DNA of 9,218 nucleotides, from assembly GCA_020216895.1 (NCBI GenBank), contig JAIWOM010000047.1, forward strand, positions 1 through 9,218. The letters are read 5' to 3'. Position numbers and translations under genes: made by a program. The first letter of the stretch is position 1; each line of letters starts with the position of its first letter. The notes beneath the pieces are model-generated. The model saw only the letters and a list, made by a program, of their open reading frames with translations. It was not told the DNA's origin and did not search any database. The stretch is from Microcella sp. (GTDB lineage: Bacteria; Actinomycetota; Actinomycetes; Actinomycetales; Microbacteriaceae). This document shows, in pieces, positions 1 to 6,793 of the stretch.

Positions 1-1
1 C

Positions 2-1168
2 GCCACGCTGCTCGCGGCCGCGCGCGCCGGCGCCGACGCCGTCGATGCGGCGAGCGCTCCGATGGCCGGCACCACCTCGCAGCCCTCGCTCTCCGCGCTC
101 GTCGCCGCGCTGGAGCACACCGAGCGCGACACCGGGCTGGGCCTGGCGAACGTCGCCGACCTCGAGCCGTACTGGGAGGCCGTCCGTCGTGCCTACGCCC
201 CCTTCGAGTCGGGGCTGCCCGGCCCGACCGGTCGGGTGTACACGCACGAGATCCCCGGGGGTCAGCTGTCGAACCTCCGCCAGCAGGCGATCGCGCTCGG
301 GCTTGGCGACCGGTTCGAGCTCATCGAGGACTGGTACGCGGCCGCGAACCGGATCCTGGGCCGTCCGACCAAGGTCACGCCCTCCTCCAAGGTCGTCGGC
401 GACCTCGCGCTGCAGATGGCGGCCGCCGGTGCGGATCCGGTCGATTTCGAGGCCAACCCGCAGAACTACGACATCCCCGACTCGGTGATCGGCTTCATGG
501 CCGGCGAGCTGGGCGACCTCCCCGGTGGCTGGCCCGAGCCCTTCCGCTCGAAGGTGCTCGAGGGGCGCACGCCGAAGATCGGCATCACGCCGCTCAGCGA
601 CGACCAGCGGGCGAAGCTCGCCGGCTCGACGGACGATCGCCGCCTGATGCTCAACCAGCTGCTCTTCCCGCAGCCGACGCAGCAGTTCCTGCAGACCCGC
701 GAGCAGTACGGCGACGTCTCCGTGCTCGCCACGCCCGACTACCTGTACGGCCTCCAGCCCGGTGTCGAGCACGTCATCGAGATCGAGCAGGGCGTGAGCC
801 TGCTCGTCGCCCTCGAGGCGATCGGCGAGCCCGACGAGCGGGGGATGCGCAGCGTCATGGCAACCCTGAACGGACAGCTGCGGCCGGTGACGGTGCGCGA
901 CCGCGCCATCGCGGTCGACGTCGCCAGTGCCGAGAAGGCCGACCCCGGTCAGCCCGGGCATGTCGCCGCGCCGTTCATGGGCGTCGTGACCCTGCAGGTC
1001 GCCGAGGGCGACCGGGTCGCGGTCGGGCAGCCGGTCGCCACGATCGAGGCCATGAAGATGGAGGCCGCGATCACGGCGCCGGTCGCCGGCGTCGTGCAGC
1101 GGCGGGCGATCCCGACCACGCAGCAGTGCGAGGCGGGCGACCTGCTCATCGTCATCGCGGCCACCTGA
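2..1168 (+). CDS. pyc: Pyruvate carboxylase, C-terminal part (5' end outside window)
   Basis: Biotin enzyme that carboxylates pyruvate to oxaloacetate with ATP and bicarbonate, a cytoplasmic anaplerotic step. The reading frame is open from base 2, so the biotin carboxylase domain and most of the carboxyltransferase domain lie upstream. The visible part starts in the end of the carboxyltransferase domain, with the AGTTSQPS motif at about 65-88 that carries the conserved active-site threonine. Next comes the conserved carboxylase/tetramerisation domain (about 170-850, including VYTHEIPGGQLSNLRQQA), and finally a biotinyl domain (about 955-1165). The biotin-accepting lysine is in EAMKMEAAI, codon 1055-1057. 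The order CT - linker - biotinyl domain on one chain fits single-chain pyruvate carboxylase rather than split oxaloacetate decarboxylase or acyl-CoA carboxylases. The ATG at 62 is internal to the conserved motif and is not the start. The stop is TGA at 1166-1168. The family call is very secure. Confidence 0.96.
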   Translation, partial: ATLLAAARAGADAVDAASAPMAGTTSQPSLSALVAALEHTERDTGLGLANVADLEPYWEAVRRAYAPFESGLPGPTGRVYTHEIPGGQLSNLRQQAIALGLGDRFELIEDWYAAANRILGRPTKVTPSSKVVGDLALQMAAAGADPVDFEANPQNYDIPDSVIGFMAGELGDLPGGWPEPFRSKVLEGRTPKIGITPLSDDQRAKLAGSTDDRRLMLNQLLFPQPTQQFLQTREQYGDVSVLATPDYLYGLQPGVEHVIEIEQGVSLLVALEAIGEPDERGMRSVMATLNGQLRPVTVRDRAIAVDVASAEKADPGQPGHVAAPFMGVVTLQVAEGDRVAVGQPVATIEAMKMEAAITAPVAGVVQRRAIPTTQQCEAGDLLIVIAAT

Positions 1169-1176
1169 GAGCAGGC

Positions 1177-1193
1177 CGGGGCCGGGAGGCCCG
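1177..1193 (+). terminator. Weak hairpin after pyc, possible terminator
   Basis: A short G/C stem, CGGGGCC (1177-1183) with GGCCCG (1188-1193), has one bulged G and a GGGA loop, and starts 9 bp after the pyc stop. There is no T-run after it, and random hairpins of this size are common in such GC-rich DNA. It could end pyc transcription before the promoter-like box at 1209, but support is modest. Confidence 0.3.
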
Positions 1194-1208
1194 TGTCGGT
1201 GCGGGCGG

Positions 1209-1214
1209 TAGACT
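1209..1214 (+). promoter_or_regulatory. Putative -10 box for the MinD-like ATPase gene
   Basis: TAGACT fits the TANNNT -10 consensus of actinobacterial housekeeping sigma factors and recurs before the glucokinase gene at 5060. Transcription would begin near 1221, giving a leader of about 28 nt that contains the ribosome binding site at 1233-1240. I see no clear -35 element 16-18 bp upstream. It suggests the ATPase-deformylase pair is transcribed separately from pyc. Confidence 0.5.
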
Positions 1215-1232
1215 GAGAAGTCGTCCAGTACC

Positions 1233-1240
1233 GAGAAGGG
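1233..1240 (+). promoter_or_regulatory. Ribosome binding site that decides the ATPase start
   Basis: GAGAAGGG lies 8 nt before the GTG at 1249. A second in-frame GTG at 1240 overlaps the end of this site and so could not use it. This makes 1249 the better start. Confidence 0.6.
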
Positions 1241-1248
1241 TGCCCCCG

Positions 1249-2574
1249 GTGGTCCAGAAGCGCGTGAAGCCGAGCAGCGAGCCGGCGGCTGTCGTCGACG
1301 GCGTCGAGCCGATCTCCGACGAGGGCCTCGCCTCCGCGCTCCCCGCGTCGCTCACGATCGAGGTCGAGCTCCCCGTCCCTGTGCACGAGCAGCCGGAAGA
1401 CGAGCAGGCCGTGGCGCTCGTCGAGGCCGGGGTCGACCCGGCGGTCGTCGTCGCCCCCGTCGTCACCGGCGAGCCCGGCACGACGGTGATCGAGCTCGAC
1501 CACGACGACCTGCACGCGGTGGCCGTCACGCCCGAGGTCGAGCCCGAGGGCGTCGCTGAGGTGCCGCCGCTGCCCGTCGCCGAGGGCGTCTACAGTCGGC
1601 GCGACATGCTCGACGGCGTCCACCACGGCCCGGAGTCGGCCGCGATGCTGACGGCCGACCGTCTCATCGAGCCGCGCCGCCGCTCGCGCCCGGCGCCGGA
1701 GGGCGCCTGGCCCGCGCTGGTCTACGGCGCCACGTTCCACCTGGTGAACCTCGGGGATTCGCGGCGCGTGCGCGAGCGGAAGCAGATCGACGCCCGCATC
1801 GCCACCGCGTTCGAGGGCGGCGCCCGCTTCGTGCCCGTGCTCACCCGCAAGGGCGGCGTCGGCAAGACCACGATCACCACGCTGCTGGGTATGGCCCTCG
1901 CCTCGGTCCGAGACGACCGGGTCATCGCGATCGACGCCAACCCCGATCGCGGCACGCTCTCCGAGCGGGTCGCCCGCCAGACCCGGGCCACGGTGCGCGA
2001 CGTCGTGAACCGCGCGGCGAGCATCCAGGGCTTCACCGACTTCTCGACCCTCGTTTCGCGCGACGAGACGCGCCTCGACATCCTCGCCTCCGACACCGAC
2101 CCGATGCTCTCCGAGGCCTTCGACGAGAACGACTACAACGTCGTCGCCGATCTCGCGGCGCGGTACTACTCGATCGTGCTCACCGACTGCGGCACGGGCA
2201 TCGTGCACTCGGTGATGCGCGCGACCCTCCAGCGCGCCGACTCCCTGGTGATCGTCTCCGGCGGCAGCGTCGACGAGGCGCGCCTCGCGAGCGAGACCCT
2301 CACCTGGCTCGAGGCCAACGGCTACGGCGAGCTCGTGCGCGACGCGGTCGTCGCCATCAACACGGCCACCCAGGGCACCAACCTCGTGAAGCTCGAGGAG
2401 ATCGAGGCGCACTTCGCCTCGCGCGTGCGCGAGATCGTCCGCATCCCGTACGACGAGCAGCTCGCCGCCGGGTCGGTCATCTCCTGGAAGGACCTGCGGC
2501 CGCTCACCCGGCAGGCCGCCCGTGAGCTCGCTGCGCTCGTCGCGGAGGGCATGCCCGTGCGTCGCGGGGTCTGA
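1249..2574 (+). CDS. ParA/MinD-type P-loop ATPase, EspI-like, with disordered N-terminal region
   Basis: Predicted cytoplasmic ATPase of the SIMIBI ParA/MinD class, 441 aa from GTG 1249. Residues about 8-145 are low-complexity, rich in Val, Pro, Ala, Glu and Asp, and end in a basic patch (RRRSR, 143-147). A linker (about 154-195) with the pattern W..LVYG..F.LVNLG.S resembles the segment before the ATPase domain in EspI-like proteins of actinobacterial type VII secretion loci. The ATPase core follows: deviant Walker A KGGVGKTT (201-208), the DANPDRG switch segment (229-235), and Walker B/switch II in SIVLTDCGTG (308-317, D313). The signature lysine of the deviant Walker A (K201) is present, so nucleotide-dependent dimerisation is likely. 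No ParB-like, FtsZ-related or ESX genes are visible nearby, so the partner and cellular role are unknown. It lies 7 bp before def and is probably co-transcribed. The fold is certain; the biological role is not. Confidence 0.85.
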   Translation: MVQKRVKPSSEPAAVVDGVEPISDEGLASALPASLTIEVELPVPVHEQPEDEQAVALVEAGVDPAVVVAPVVTGEPGTTVIELDHDDLHAVAVTPEVEPEGVAEVPPLPVAEGVYSRRDMLDGVHHGPESAAMLTADRLIEPRRRSRPAPEGAWPALVYGATFHLVNLGDSRRVRERKQIDARIATAFEGGARFVPVLTRKGGVGKTTITTLLGMALASVRDDRVIAIDANPDRGTLSERVARQTRATVRDVVNRAASIQGFTDFSTLVSRDETRLDILASDTDPMLSEAFDENDYNVVADLAARYYSIVLTDCGTGIVHSVMRATLQRADSLVIVSGGSVDEARLASETLTWLEANGYGELVRDAVVAINTATQGTNLVKLEEIEAHFASRVREIVRIPYDEQLAAGSVISWKDLRPLTRQAARELAALVAEGMPVRRGV

Positions 2575-2581
2575 CGCCCGC

Positions 2582-3082
2582 ATGACCGTCCGTCCCATCC
2601 GCCTGTTCGGCGACCCGGTTCTGCGCAGTCCTGCCGACCCCGTGGGGCGCATCGACGACTCCGTGTGGCGCCTCGTCGACGACCTCCTCGACACCGTGCG
2701 CGTGCCCGGTCGCGCCGGCGTCGCGGCCCCGCAGATCGGCGTCGGCCTGCGCGCGTTCAGCTACAACGTCGACGGGGTCGTCGGGTACATCCTGAATCCC
2801 GAGCTGGTCGAGGTGCGGGGCGAGGCGGAGCCGGTCGAGGAGGGCTGCCTCAGCGTGCCCGGCTTCGGGTTCCCGCGCCGTCGGCACCCGTGGGCCCGGG
2901 TCGTCGGCACCGACCTCGACGGCCGCACCGTCGAGCTCAGCGGCGACGGCCTCATGGCCCAGGCCCTCCAGCACGAGTGCGACCACCTCGAGGGGCGCCT
3001 GTACATCGAGGGCCTCGACCCCGAGATCAAGCGCGAGGCCATGCGCGCCGTGCGCCAGGCCGACTGGTTCGCCCGGCCCTGA
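2582..3082 (+). CDS. def: Peptide deformylase
   Basis: Metal-dependent hydrolase that removes the formyl group from the N-terminal methionine of new proteins at the ribosome; 166 aa, normal for the family. All three family motifs are present. Motif I reads GRAGVAAPQIG (about 42-52), motif II EGCLSVPG has the metal-binding Cys89, and motif III HECDH supplies His131 and His135 with catalytic Glu132. The usual first Gly of motif I (GxGxAAxQ) is Arg here, a substitution I recall in other actinobacterial deformylases. ATG 2582 is chosen because homology begins at MTVRPIRLFGDPVLR. An ATG at 2522 would overlap the upstream gene by 53 bp and add unrelated sequence. No good ribosome binding site precedes it (only GGGG at 2566-2569, 12 nt away), so translation is probably coupled to the ATPase gene, whose stop ends 7 bp earlier. 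Confidence 0.95.
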   Translation: MTVRPIRLFGDPVLRSPADPVGRIDDSVWRLVDDLLDTVRVPGRAGVAAPQIGVGLRAFSYNVDGVVGYILNPELVEVRGEAEPVEEGCLSVPGFGFPRRRHPWARVVGTDLDGRTVELSGDGLMAQALQHECDHLEGRLYIEGLDPEIKREAMRAVRQADWFARP

Positions 3083-3100
3083 TCGGCCCGTCTTCCCGAT

Positions 3101-3141
3101 GACGAGGGCCCCGCGACCGGATCGGTCGCGGGGCCCTCGTC
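3101..3141. terminator. Perfect 19-bp hairpin between convergent def and acyl-CoA synthetase genes
   Basis: Bases 3101-3119 are exactly complementary to 3123-3141, with the trinucleotide GAT as loop. The hairpin begins 18 bp after the def stop and ends 9 bp before the stop codon of the convergent synthetase gene, so it can serve both strands. It lacks a T-run on either side, as is common for strong G/C hairpins between convergent genes in actinobacteria. It is the strongest inverted repeat I found in the window. Confidence 0.85.
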
Positions 3142-3150
3142 GTGCGTGAC

Positions 3151-4974
3151 CTACTGCAGCGAGATGCCCTGGGTCTCCGGGGCGCCGCGGTACATGCCCT
3201 CGATCACGTCGGCGAAGTCGGCCGTGATCACGTGGCGCTTGATGCTCATCTTGGGCGTCAGGTGCCCGCTCGACTCGGTGAACTCGGTGGCCAGCACCGT
3301 GAACTTGCGGATCGACTCGGCGCGCGACACGCGGCTGTTGGCGCCGTCGATGGCGCGCTGGATCTCGGCGAGAACCTTCGGGTGCTGCGCGGCCTCCAGG
3401 AGCGACATCTGCGGGTCGAGCTCGTTGTTGTTGAGCCATACCGGCAGCATCTCGGTGTCGAGGGTCACCAGGGCCGAGACGAAGGGCTTCTGGTCGCCGA
3501 CGACGACGACCTGGCCGACGATCGGGTTCGCACGGATCGGGTCCTCGAGCGCGGCCGGAGCCACGTTCTTGCCGCCGGCGGTGACGATGATCTCCTTCTT
3601 CCGGCCGGTGATGGTGAGGTAGCCCTCGTCATCCATCGCGCCGATGTCGCCGGTGCGGAACCACTCGCCCTCCATGACCTCCGCGGTCGCCTCCGGCTTC
3701 TTCCAGTAGCCGGCGAAGACGTTGATGCCGCGGACGAGGATCTCGCCGTCCTCCGCGATCTTCACGCCCACACCCGGCAGTGCCGGGCCGGTGGTGCCGA
3801 TCTTGAAGCGGCTCACCAGGTTGACCGTCGCCGGGGCGGTGGTCTCGGTGAGGCCGTAGCCCTCGAGGATCCGGATGCCGAGGGCGCGGAAGAAGTGGCC
3901 GAGGCGCAGGCCCAGCGGGGCCGAGCCCGAGACGGCGTACACGACGCGGCCGCCCATGGCGGTCTTGAGCTTCGAGTAGACCAGCTTGTCGAAGAGGGTG
4001 AACTTCAGCTTCAGGCCGAGCGGCACGGTGCCCGCATCCAGCGCCTTGGAGTACGCGACGGCGGTGTCGGCGGCGGCCCGGAAGATCTTGCCCTTGCCAC
4101 CCGCCTCGGCCTTCTGCTCGGCCGAGTTGTAGACCTTCTCGAACACGCGCGGCACGGCCAGGAGGAACGTCGGCTTGAACGAGCCGAGCGCCGGCAGCAG
4201 CTGCTTGGTGTCGGCCTGGTGGCCCACCTTCATGCCGGCGTGCACGCCGAGGATCGAGATGAAGCGCGCGAACACGTGGGCGGTGGTGATGAAGAGCAGG
4301 GTCGAGGCGCCGGGCGCGACGACCTCCTTCATGGCCACGGCCGCGTTGCGGGCGAGCTCGACGAAGTTCGAGTGGGTCAGGATGCAGCCCTTGGGGGTGC
4401 CGGTCGAGCCGGAGGTGTAGATCAGGGTGGCGAGGTCGCTGCCCTTCGCCGCGGAACGGCGGGCCTCGAGATCCTCGTCGGAGATGCCCGTGCCCGTCGA
4501 GGCGAGCTTCTCGAGGTCGCCCAGGTGCATCTGCCACACGTGGCCGATGCCCGGCAGCTCGCTGGCGATCTCGTCGTAGCGGGCGAAGTGCTCGGGGGTC
4601 TCCACGATCATGTGGTGGGCCTCGGAGTCCTCGAGGATGTACTGGATCTGCGCCGGGGCGCTCGTCTCGTAGATCGGCACGAGGGCGGCCCCGGCGAACC
4701 ACGCGGCGAAGTCGACGAGGGTCCACTCGTACCGCGTCTTGCAGATGAAGCCGATCTTCTCGCCCGGCTTCACGCCCGCGGCCATGAAGCCCTTGGCGAG
4801 CGCGACCACCTGGCGGTGGAACTCCGCCGTGCTGACGTCCGACCAGCCGCCGTCGGCGGTGGGGAGGGCGAACAGCGGCTCGTTGGGGGTGAGCCGCACC
4901 CGGTCGATCAGCAGATCGGTGGCGTTCGCCTCGGGGTCGGGCGTCACGACAGCCGGGACGAAGAACTCTTTCAC
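3151..4974 (-). CDS. fadD15: Long-chain fatty-acid-CoA ligase (AMP-forming), FadD15-like
   Basis: Member of the adenylate-forming superfamily, 607 aa, the usual length for long-chain acyl-CoA synthetases. It activates a fatty acid with ATP to acyl-AMP and transfers it to CoA, in the cytoplasm or at the inner membrane face. Visible motifs in order are the phosphate-binding loop YTSGSTGTPKG (186-196), GYGLTETTA (372-380), WFRTGDIG (438-445), the hinge TGRKKEIIVTAGGKNVAP (456-473), and a C-terminal LTPKMSIKR segment (572-580) in the region that supplies the catalytic lysine. The start GTG is fixed by a strong site (AAAGGAG, complement of 4980-4986) 5 nt upstream. It is transcribed divergently from glucokinase and convergently with def. 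The symbol rests on resemblance and on sharing a neighbourhood with plsC-, aroG- and kinase-type genes as in mycobacteria. Chain-length preference cannot be read from the sequence. Confidence 0.94.
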   Translation of the reverse strand: MKEFFVPAVVTPDPEANATDLLIDRVRLTPNEPLFALPTADGGWSDVSTAEFHRQVVALAKGFMAAGVKPGEKIGFICKTRYEWTLVDFAAWFAGAALVPIYETSAPAQIQYILEDSEAHHMIVETPEHFARYDEIASELPGIGHVWQMHLGDLEKLASTGTGISDEDLEARRSAAKGSDLATLIYTSGSTGTPKGCILTHSNFVELARNAAVAMKEVVAPGASTLLFITTAHVFARFISILGVHAGMKVGHQADTKQLLPALGSFKPTFLLAVPRVFEKVYNSAEQKAEAGGKGKIFRAAADTAVAYSKALDAGTVPLGLKLKFTLFDKLVYSKLKTAMGGRVVYAVSGSAPLGLRLGHFFRALGIRILEGYGLTETTAPATVNLVSRFKIGTTGPALPGVGVKIAEDGEILVRGINVFAGYWKKPEATAEVMEGEWFRTGDIGAMDDEGYLTITGRKKEIIVTAGGKNVAPAALEDPIRANPIVGQVVVVGDQKPFVSALVTLDTEMLPVWLNNNELDPQMSLLEAAQHPKVLAEIQRAIDGANSRVSRAESIRKFTVLATEFTESSGHLTPKMSIKRHVITADFADVIEGMYRGAPETQGISLQ

Positions 4975-4979
4975 GGCAA

Positions 4980-4986
4980 CTCCTTT
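4980..4986 (-). promoter_or_regulatory. Strong ribosome binding site of the acyl-CoA synthetase
   Basis: On the minus strand it reads AAAGGAG, 5 nt before the GTG start at 4974. It is the best Shine-Dalgarno match in the window and confirms the GTG start. Confidence 0.8.
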
Positions 4987-5012
4987 GATACCGGGGGCGG
5001 ATGTTCGCTCCC

Positions 5013-5018
5013 ACTCTA
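5013..5018 (-). promoter_or_regulatory. Putative -10 box for the acyl-CoA synthetase gene
   Basis: On the minus strand this reads TAGAGT, fitting TANNNT. Initiation would fall near 5006 and give a leader of about 32 nt that includes the ribosome binding site. No convincing -35 hexamer is seen at the usual distance. Confidence 0.45.
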
Positions 5019-5059
5019 ACCCCGTGCGCGGTCGACCGACGCGGGCGAGGAGCCCTCAC

Positions 5060-5065
5060 TAGACT
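5060..5065 (+). promoter_or_regulatory. Putative -10 box for glucokinase, implying a leaderless mRNA
   Basis: TAGACT ends 8 nt before the GTG start of the glucokinase gene at 5074. RNA would start at or within a few bases of the start codon, and there is no Shine-Dalgarno sequence in between. Leaderless mRNAs arranged like this are frequent in actinobacteria. A weak -35 candidate lies around 5036-5041. Confidence 0.55.
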
Positions 5066-5073
5066 CGACCCTC

Positions 5074-6027
5074 GTGCACTCCATCGGAATCGACATCGGC
5101 GGCACGAAGATCGCCGGAGCCCTGGTCTCGGATGACGGCGCCATCGTCGCCGAGCGCCGCGAGCCCACCCCGGCCGGCGACCCGTCGGCCATCACCGACC
5201 TCGTCGTGCGGATGATCGAGGAGCTCCGGGACGGTCAGGAGGTCATCGCCGCCGGCGTCGCGGCCGCTGGCTTCATCGACGCCGCGCAGTCGACGGTGTA
5301 CTACGCGCCGAACATCAACTGGCGCAACGAGCCGTTCCGCGACCGGCTGCGCGAGCGCCTCGACCTCGACATCACGATCGACAACGACGCGAACGCTGCC
5401 GGATGGGCGGAGTTCCGGTTCGGGGCGGGGCGCGAGGCCCACGACATGACGATGCTGACGATCGGCACGGGCGTCGGCGGTGCGATTGTCGTCGGCGACC
5501 GCCTGCTGCGCGGGGGCTTCGGCACCGCCGGCGAGCTCGGGCACCTGCGGGTGGTCCCCGACGGGCTGCCCTGCGGCTGCGGCGCGCGCGGCTGCATCGA
5601 GCAGTACGGCTCGGGGCGCGCCCTGCTGCGCATGGCCAACGAGATCGCCGATGCGGGCGGCATCGGTCTGCAGCTGGCACAGGCGCGCGAACGCGCCGGC
5701 GGCCTCACCGGCGACATCCTGGCCGACTTCCTGCGTGAGGGGGACGCCGGCGCCCTGCACGCGCTGCGGCAGCTCGGCACCTGGCTGGGCCAGGCCTGCG
5801 CGAGCCTCAGCGCGGTGCTCGACCCCGAGATCTTCGTCTTCGGCGGGGGGGTCTCGGTCGCCGGCGACCTGCTCATCGACCCGGTGCGCGAGGCGTACCT
5901 CGCCAACCTTCCGGCGCGCGGCTATCACCCGGAGCCCCGCTTCGTCGTGGCCGAGCTCGTCAACGACGCCGGCGTAGTCGGCGCGGCCGACCTGGCCCGC
6001 ATCCATGCCCTCGGCGTCTCCGGGTAG
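5074..6027 (+). CDS. glk: ROK-family glucokinase
   Basis: Cytoplasmic sugar kinase that probably makes glucose 6-phosphate from glucose and ATP; 317 aa, typical of actinobacterial ROK glucokinases. Features seen are the N-terminal phosphate-binding segment IGIDIGGTKIAG (4-15), DNDANAA with the catalytic base Asp105, GTGVGG (131-136), GELGH with His157, and the ROK zinc motif CGCGARGC (167-174), where His157 and three cysteines bind zinc. No N-terminal helix-turn-helix is present, so it is an enzyme of the Glk type and not a NagC/XylR-type ROK repressor. The GTG start puts the ATP-binding motif at the expected position. Polyphosphate use cannot be excluded by eye, but the CGCGxxGC zinc motif fits Glk. 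A run of seven G (5845-5851) lies within the codons for FGGGVS. The sugar specificity is inferred from the family. Confidence 0.92.
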   Translation: MHSIGIDIGGTKIAGALVSDDGAIVAERREPTPAGDPSAITDLVVRMIEELRDGQEVIAAGVAAAGFIDAAQSTVYYAPNINWRNEPFRDRLRERLDLDITIDNDANAAGWAEFRFGAGREAHDMTMLTIGTGVGGAIVVGDRLLRGGFGTAGELGHLRVVPDGLPCGCGARGCIEQYGSGRALLRMANEIADAGGIGLQLAQARERAGGLTGDILADFLREGDAGALHALRQLGTWLGQACASLSAVLDPEIFVFGGGVSVAGDLLIDPVREAYLANLPARGYHPEPRFVVAELVNDAGVVGAADLARIHALGVSG

Positions 6028-6033
6028 TGGTCT

Positions 6034-6043
6034 TGCGATCGCA
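6034..6043. repeat. 10-bp perfect palindrome upstream of plsC
   Basis: TGCGATCGCA is self-complementary and starts 6 bp after the glk stop, centred about 30 bp before the plsC -10 box. It could be a protein-binding site over the plsC promoter or chance; it appears once here as far as I can see. Confidence 0.3.
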
Positions 6044-6067
6044 TCCCCGCCGTCACGCACGAGGGGT

Positions 6068-6073
6068 TAGGCT
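6068..6073 (+). promoter_or_regulatory. Putative -10 box for plsC
   Basis: TAGGCT fits TANNNT. Initiation near 6080 would give a leader of about 24 nt holding the ribosome binding site (AGGAAGGGAG, 6088-6097). No obvious -35 box is present. Readthrough from glk remains possible, since the gap is only 76 bp. Confidence 0.45.
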
Positions 6074-6103
6074 GATGCGCGCTGTCGAGGAAGGGAGCCA
6101 GGG

Positions 6104-6793
6104 GTGTTCTACTGGCTGATGAAGAACCTGGTGATCGGTCCGATCCTGCTCACCGCGTTCCGCCCCTGGGTGCGCGGAATCGAGAACGTCCCGCGCTCGG
6201 GAGCGGTCATCCTGGCCAGCAATCACCTCTCGTTCACCGACTCGGTGTTCCTGCCGCTCGTGCTCGACCGGCGCGTCGTGTTCCTGGCGAAGAGCGACTA
6301 CTTCACCGGGCGCGGCATCAAGGGCTGGCTGATCCGCATGTTCTTCGAGGCGAGCGGCCAGCTGCCGATCGACCGCTCCGGCGGGAAGGCGAGCGAGGCC
6401 TCCCTCAACACGGGCCTGAAGGTGCTCGCCGAGGGCTACGCGCTCGGCATCTACCCCGAGGGCACCCGCAGCCCCGACGGCGTCATGTACCGCGGCCGGA
6501 CGGGTGTGGCCCGCATGATCCTCGAGTCGGGGGCGCCGGTCGTGCCGGTCGCGATGATCGACACCGAGAAGGTCATGCCGATCGGGTCGAAGATGCCGAA
6601 GGTGGTGCGTCCCGGCGTGATCTTCGGCGAGCCGCTCGACTTCTCTCGTTTCCAGGGCATGGAGGGCGACCGCTTCGTGCTGCGGTCGATCACCGACGAG
6701 ATCATGTACGAGCTCGGGCGCCTCAGCGGTCAGGAGTACCGCGACGTCTACGCGACCACGGTGAAGGACAAGCGCCCCGCCAACGCCCGGTAG
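6104..6793 (+). CDS. plsC: 1-acyl-sn-glycerol-3-phosphate acyltransferase (PlsC family)
   Basis: Membrane-associated acyltransferase, 229 aa, expected to transfer an acyl group to lysophosphatidic acid to give phosphatidic acid in phospholipid synthesis. The catalytic motif NHLSFTD (His41 and Asp46, H-x4-D) is present, followed by the substrate-binding segment LPIDRSGG (87-94), EGTRSPDG (119-126) with the phosphate-contacting arginine, and VVPVAM (146-151). The N-terminus (about 1-20) is hydrophobic and may sit in the membrane. GTG 6104 is supported by AGGAAGGGAG at 6088-6097. The upstream acyl-CoA synthetase could feed it acyl groups, although it is on the other strand beyond glk. The stop codon overlaps a promoter-like box for aroG. 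Acyl donor and exact acceptor (phospholipid or a specialised lipid) cannot be decided from sequence. Confidence 0.92.
   Translation: MFYWLMKNLVIGPILLTAFRPWVRGIENVPRSGAVILASNHLSFTDSVFLPLVLDRRVVFLAKSDYFTGRGIKGWLIRMFFEASGQLPIDRSGGKASEASLNTGLKVLAEGYALGIYPEGTRSPDGVMYRGRTGVARMILESGAPVVPVAMIDTEKVMPIGSKMPKVVRPGVIFGEPLDFSRFQGMEGDRFVLRSITDEIMYELGRLSGQEYRDVYATTVKDKRPANAR

Noticed and set aside
1240..1248. GTG 1240 as the ATPase start
   Set aside because: It abuts the ribosome binding site with no spacer; GTG 1249 has an 8-nt spacer.
2522..2584. ATG 2522 as the deformylase start
   Set aside because: It adds 20 residues with no family resemblance and overlaps the ATPase gene by 53 bp.
949..2694. 581-codon open frame on the minus strand
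   Set aside because: It is antisense to pyc and the ATPase gene, with compositional bias (Arg, Asp, His, Gly) typical of shadows in GC-rich DNA, and crosses three real genes.
2504..3439. 311-codon open frame on the minus strand
   Set aside because: It runs through def and the perfect hairpin and into the synthetase gene, with no recognisable motif.
3142..5019. 625-codon open frame on the plus strand, longer than the real gene opposite
   Set aside because: It is the antisense shadow of the acyl-CoA synthetase. Its translation is low-complexity (Leu, Arg, Val, Gly, Asp-rich) with no motif, while the minus strand shows every adenylate-forming motif.
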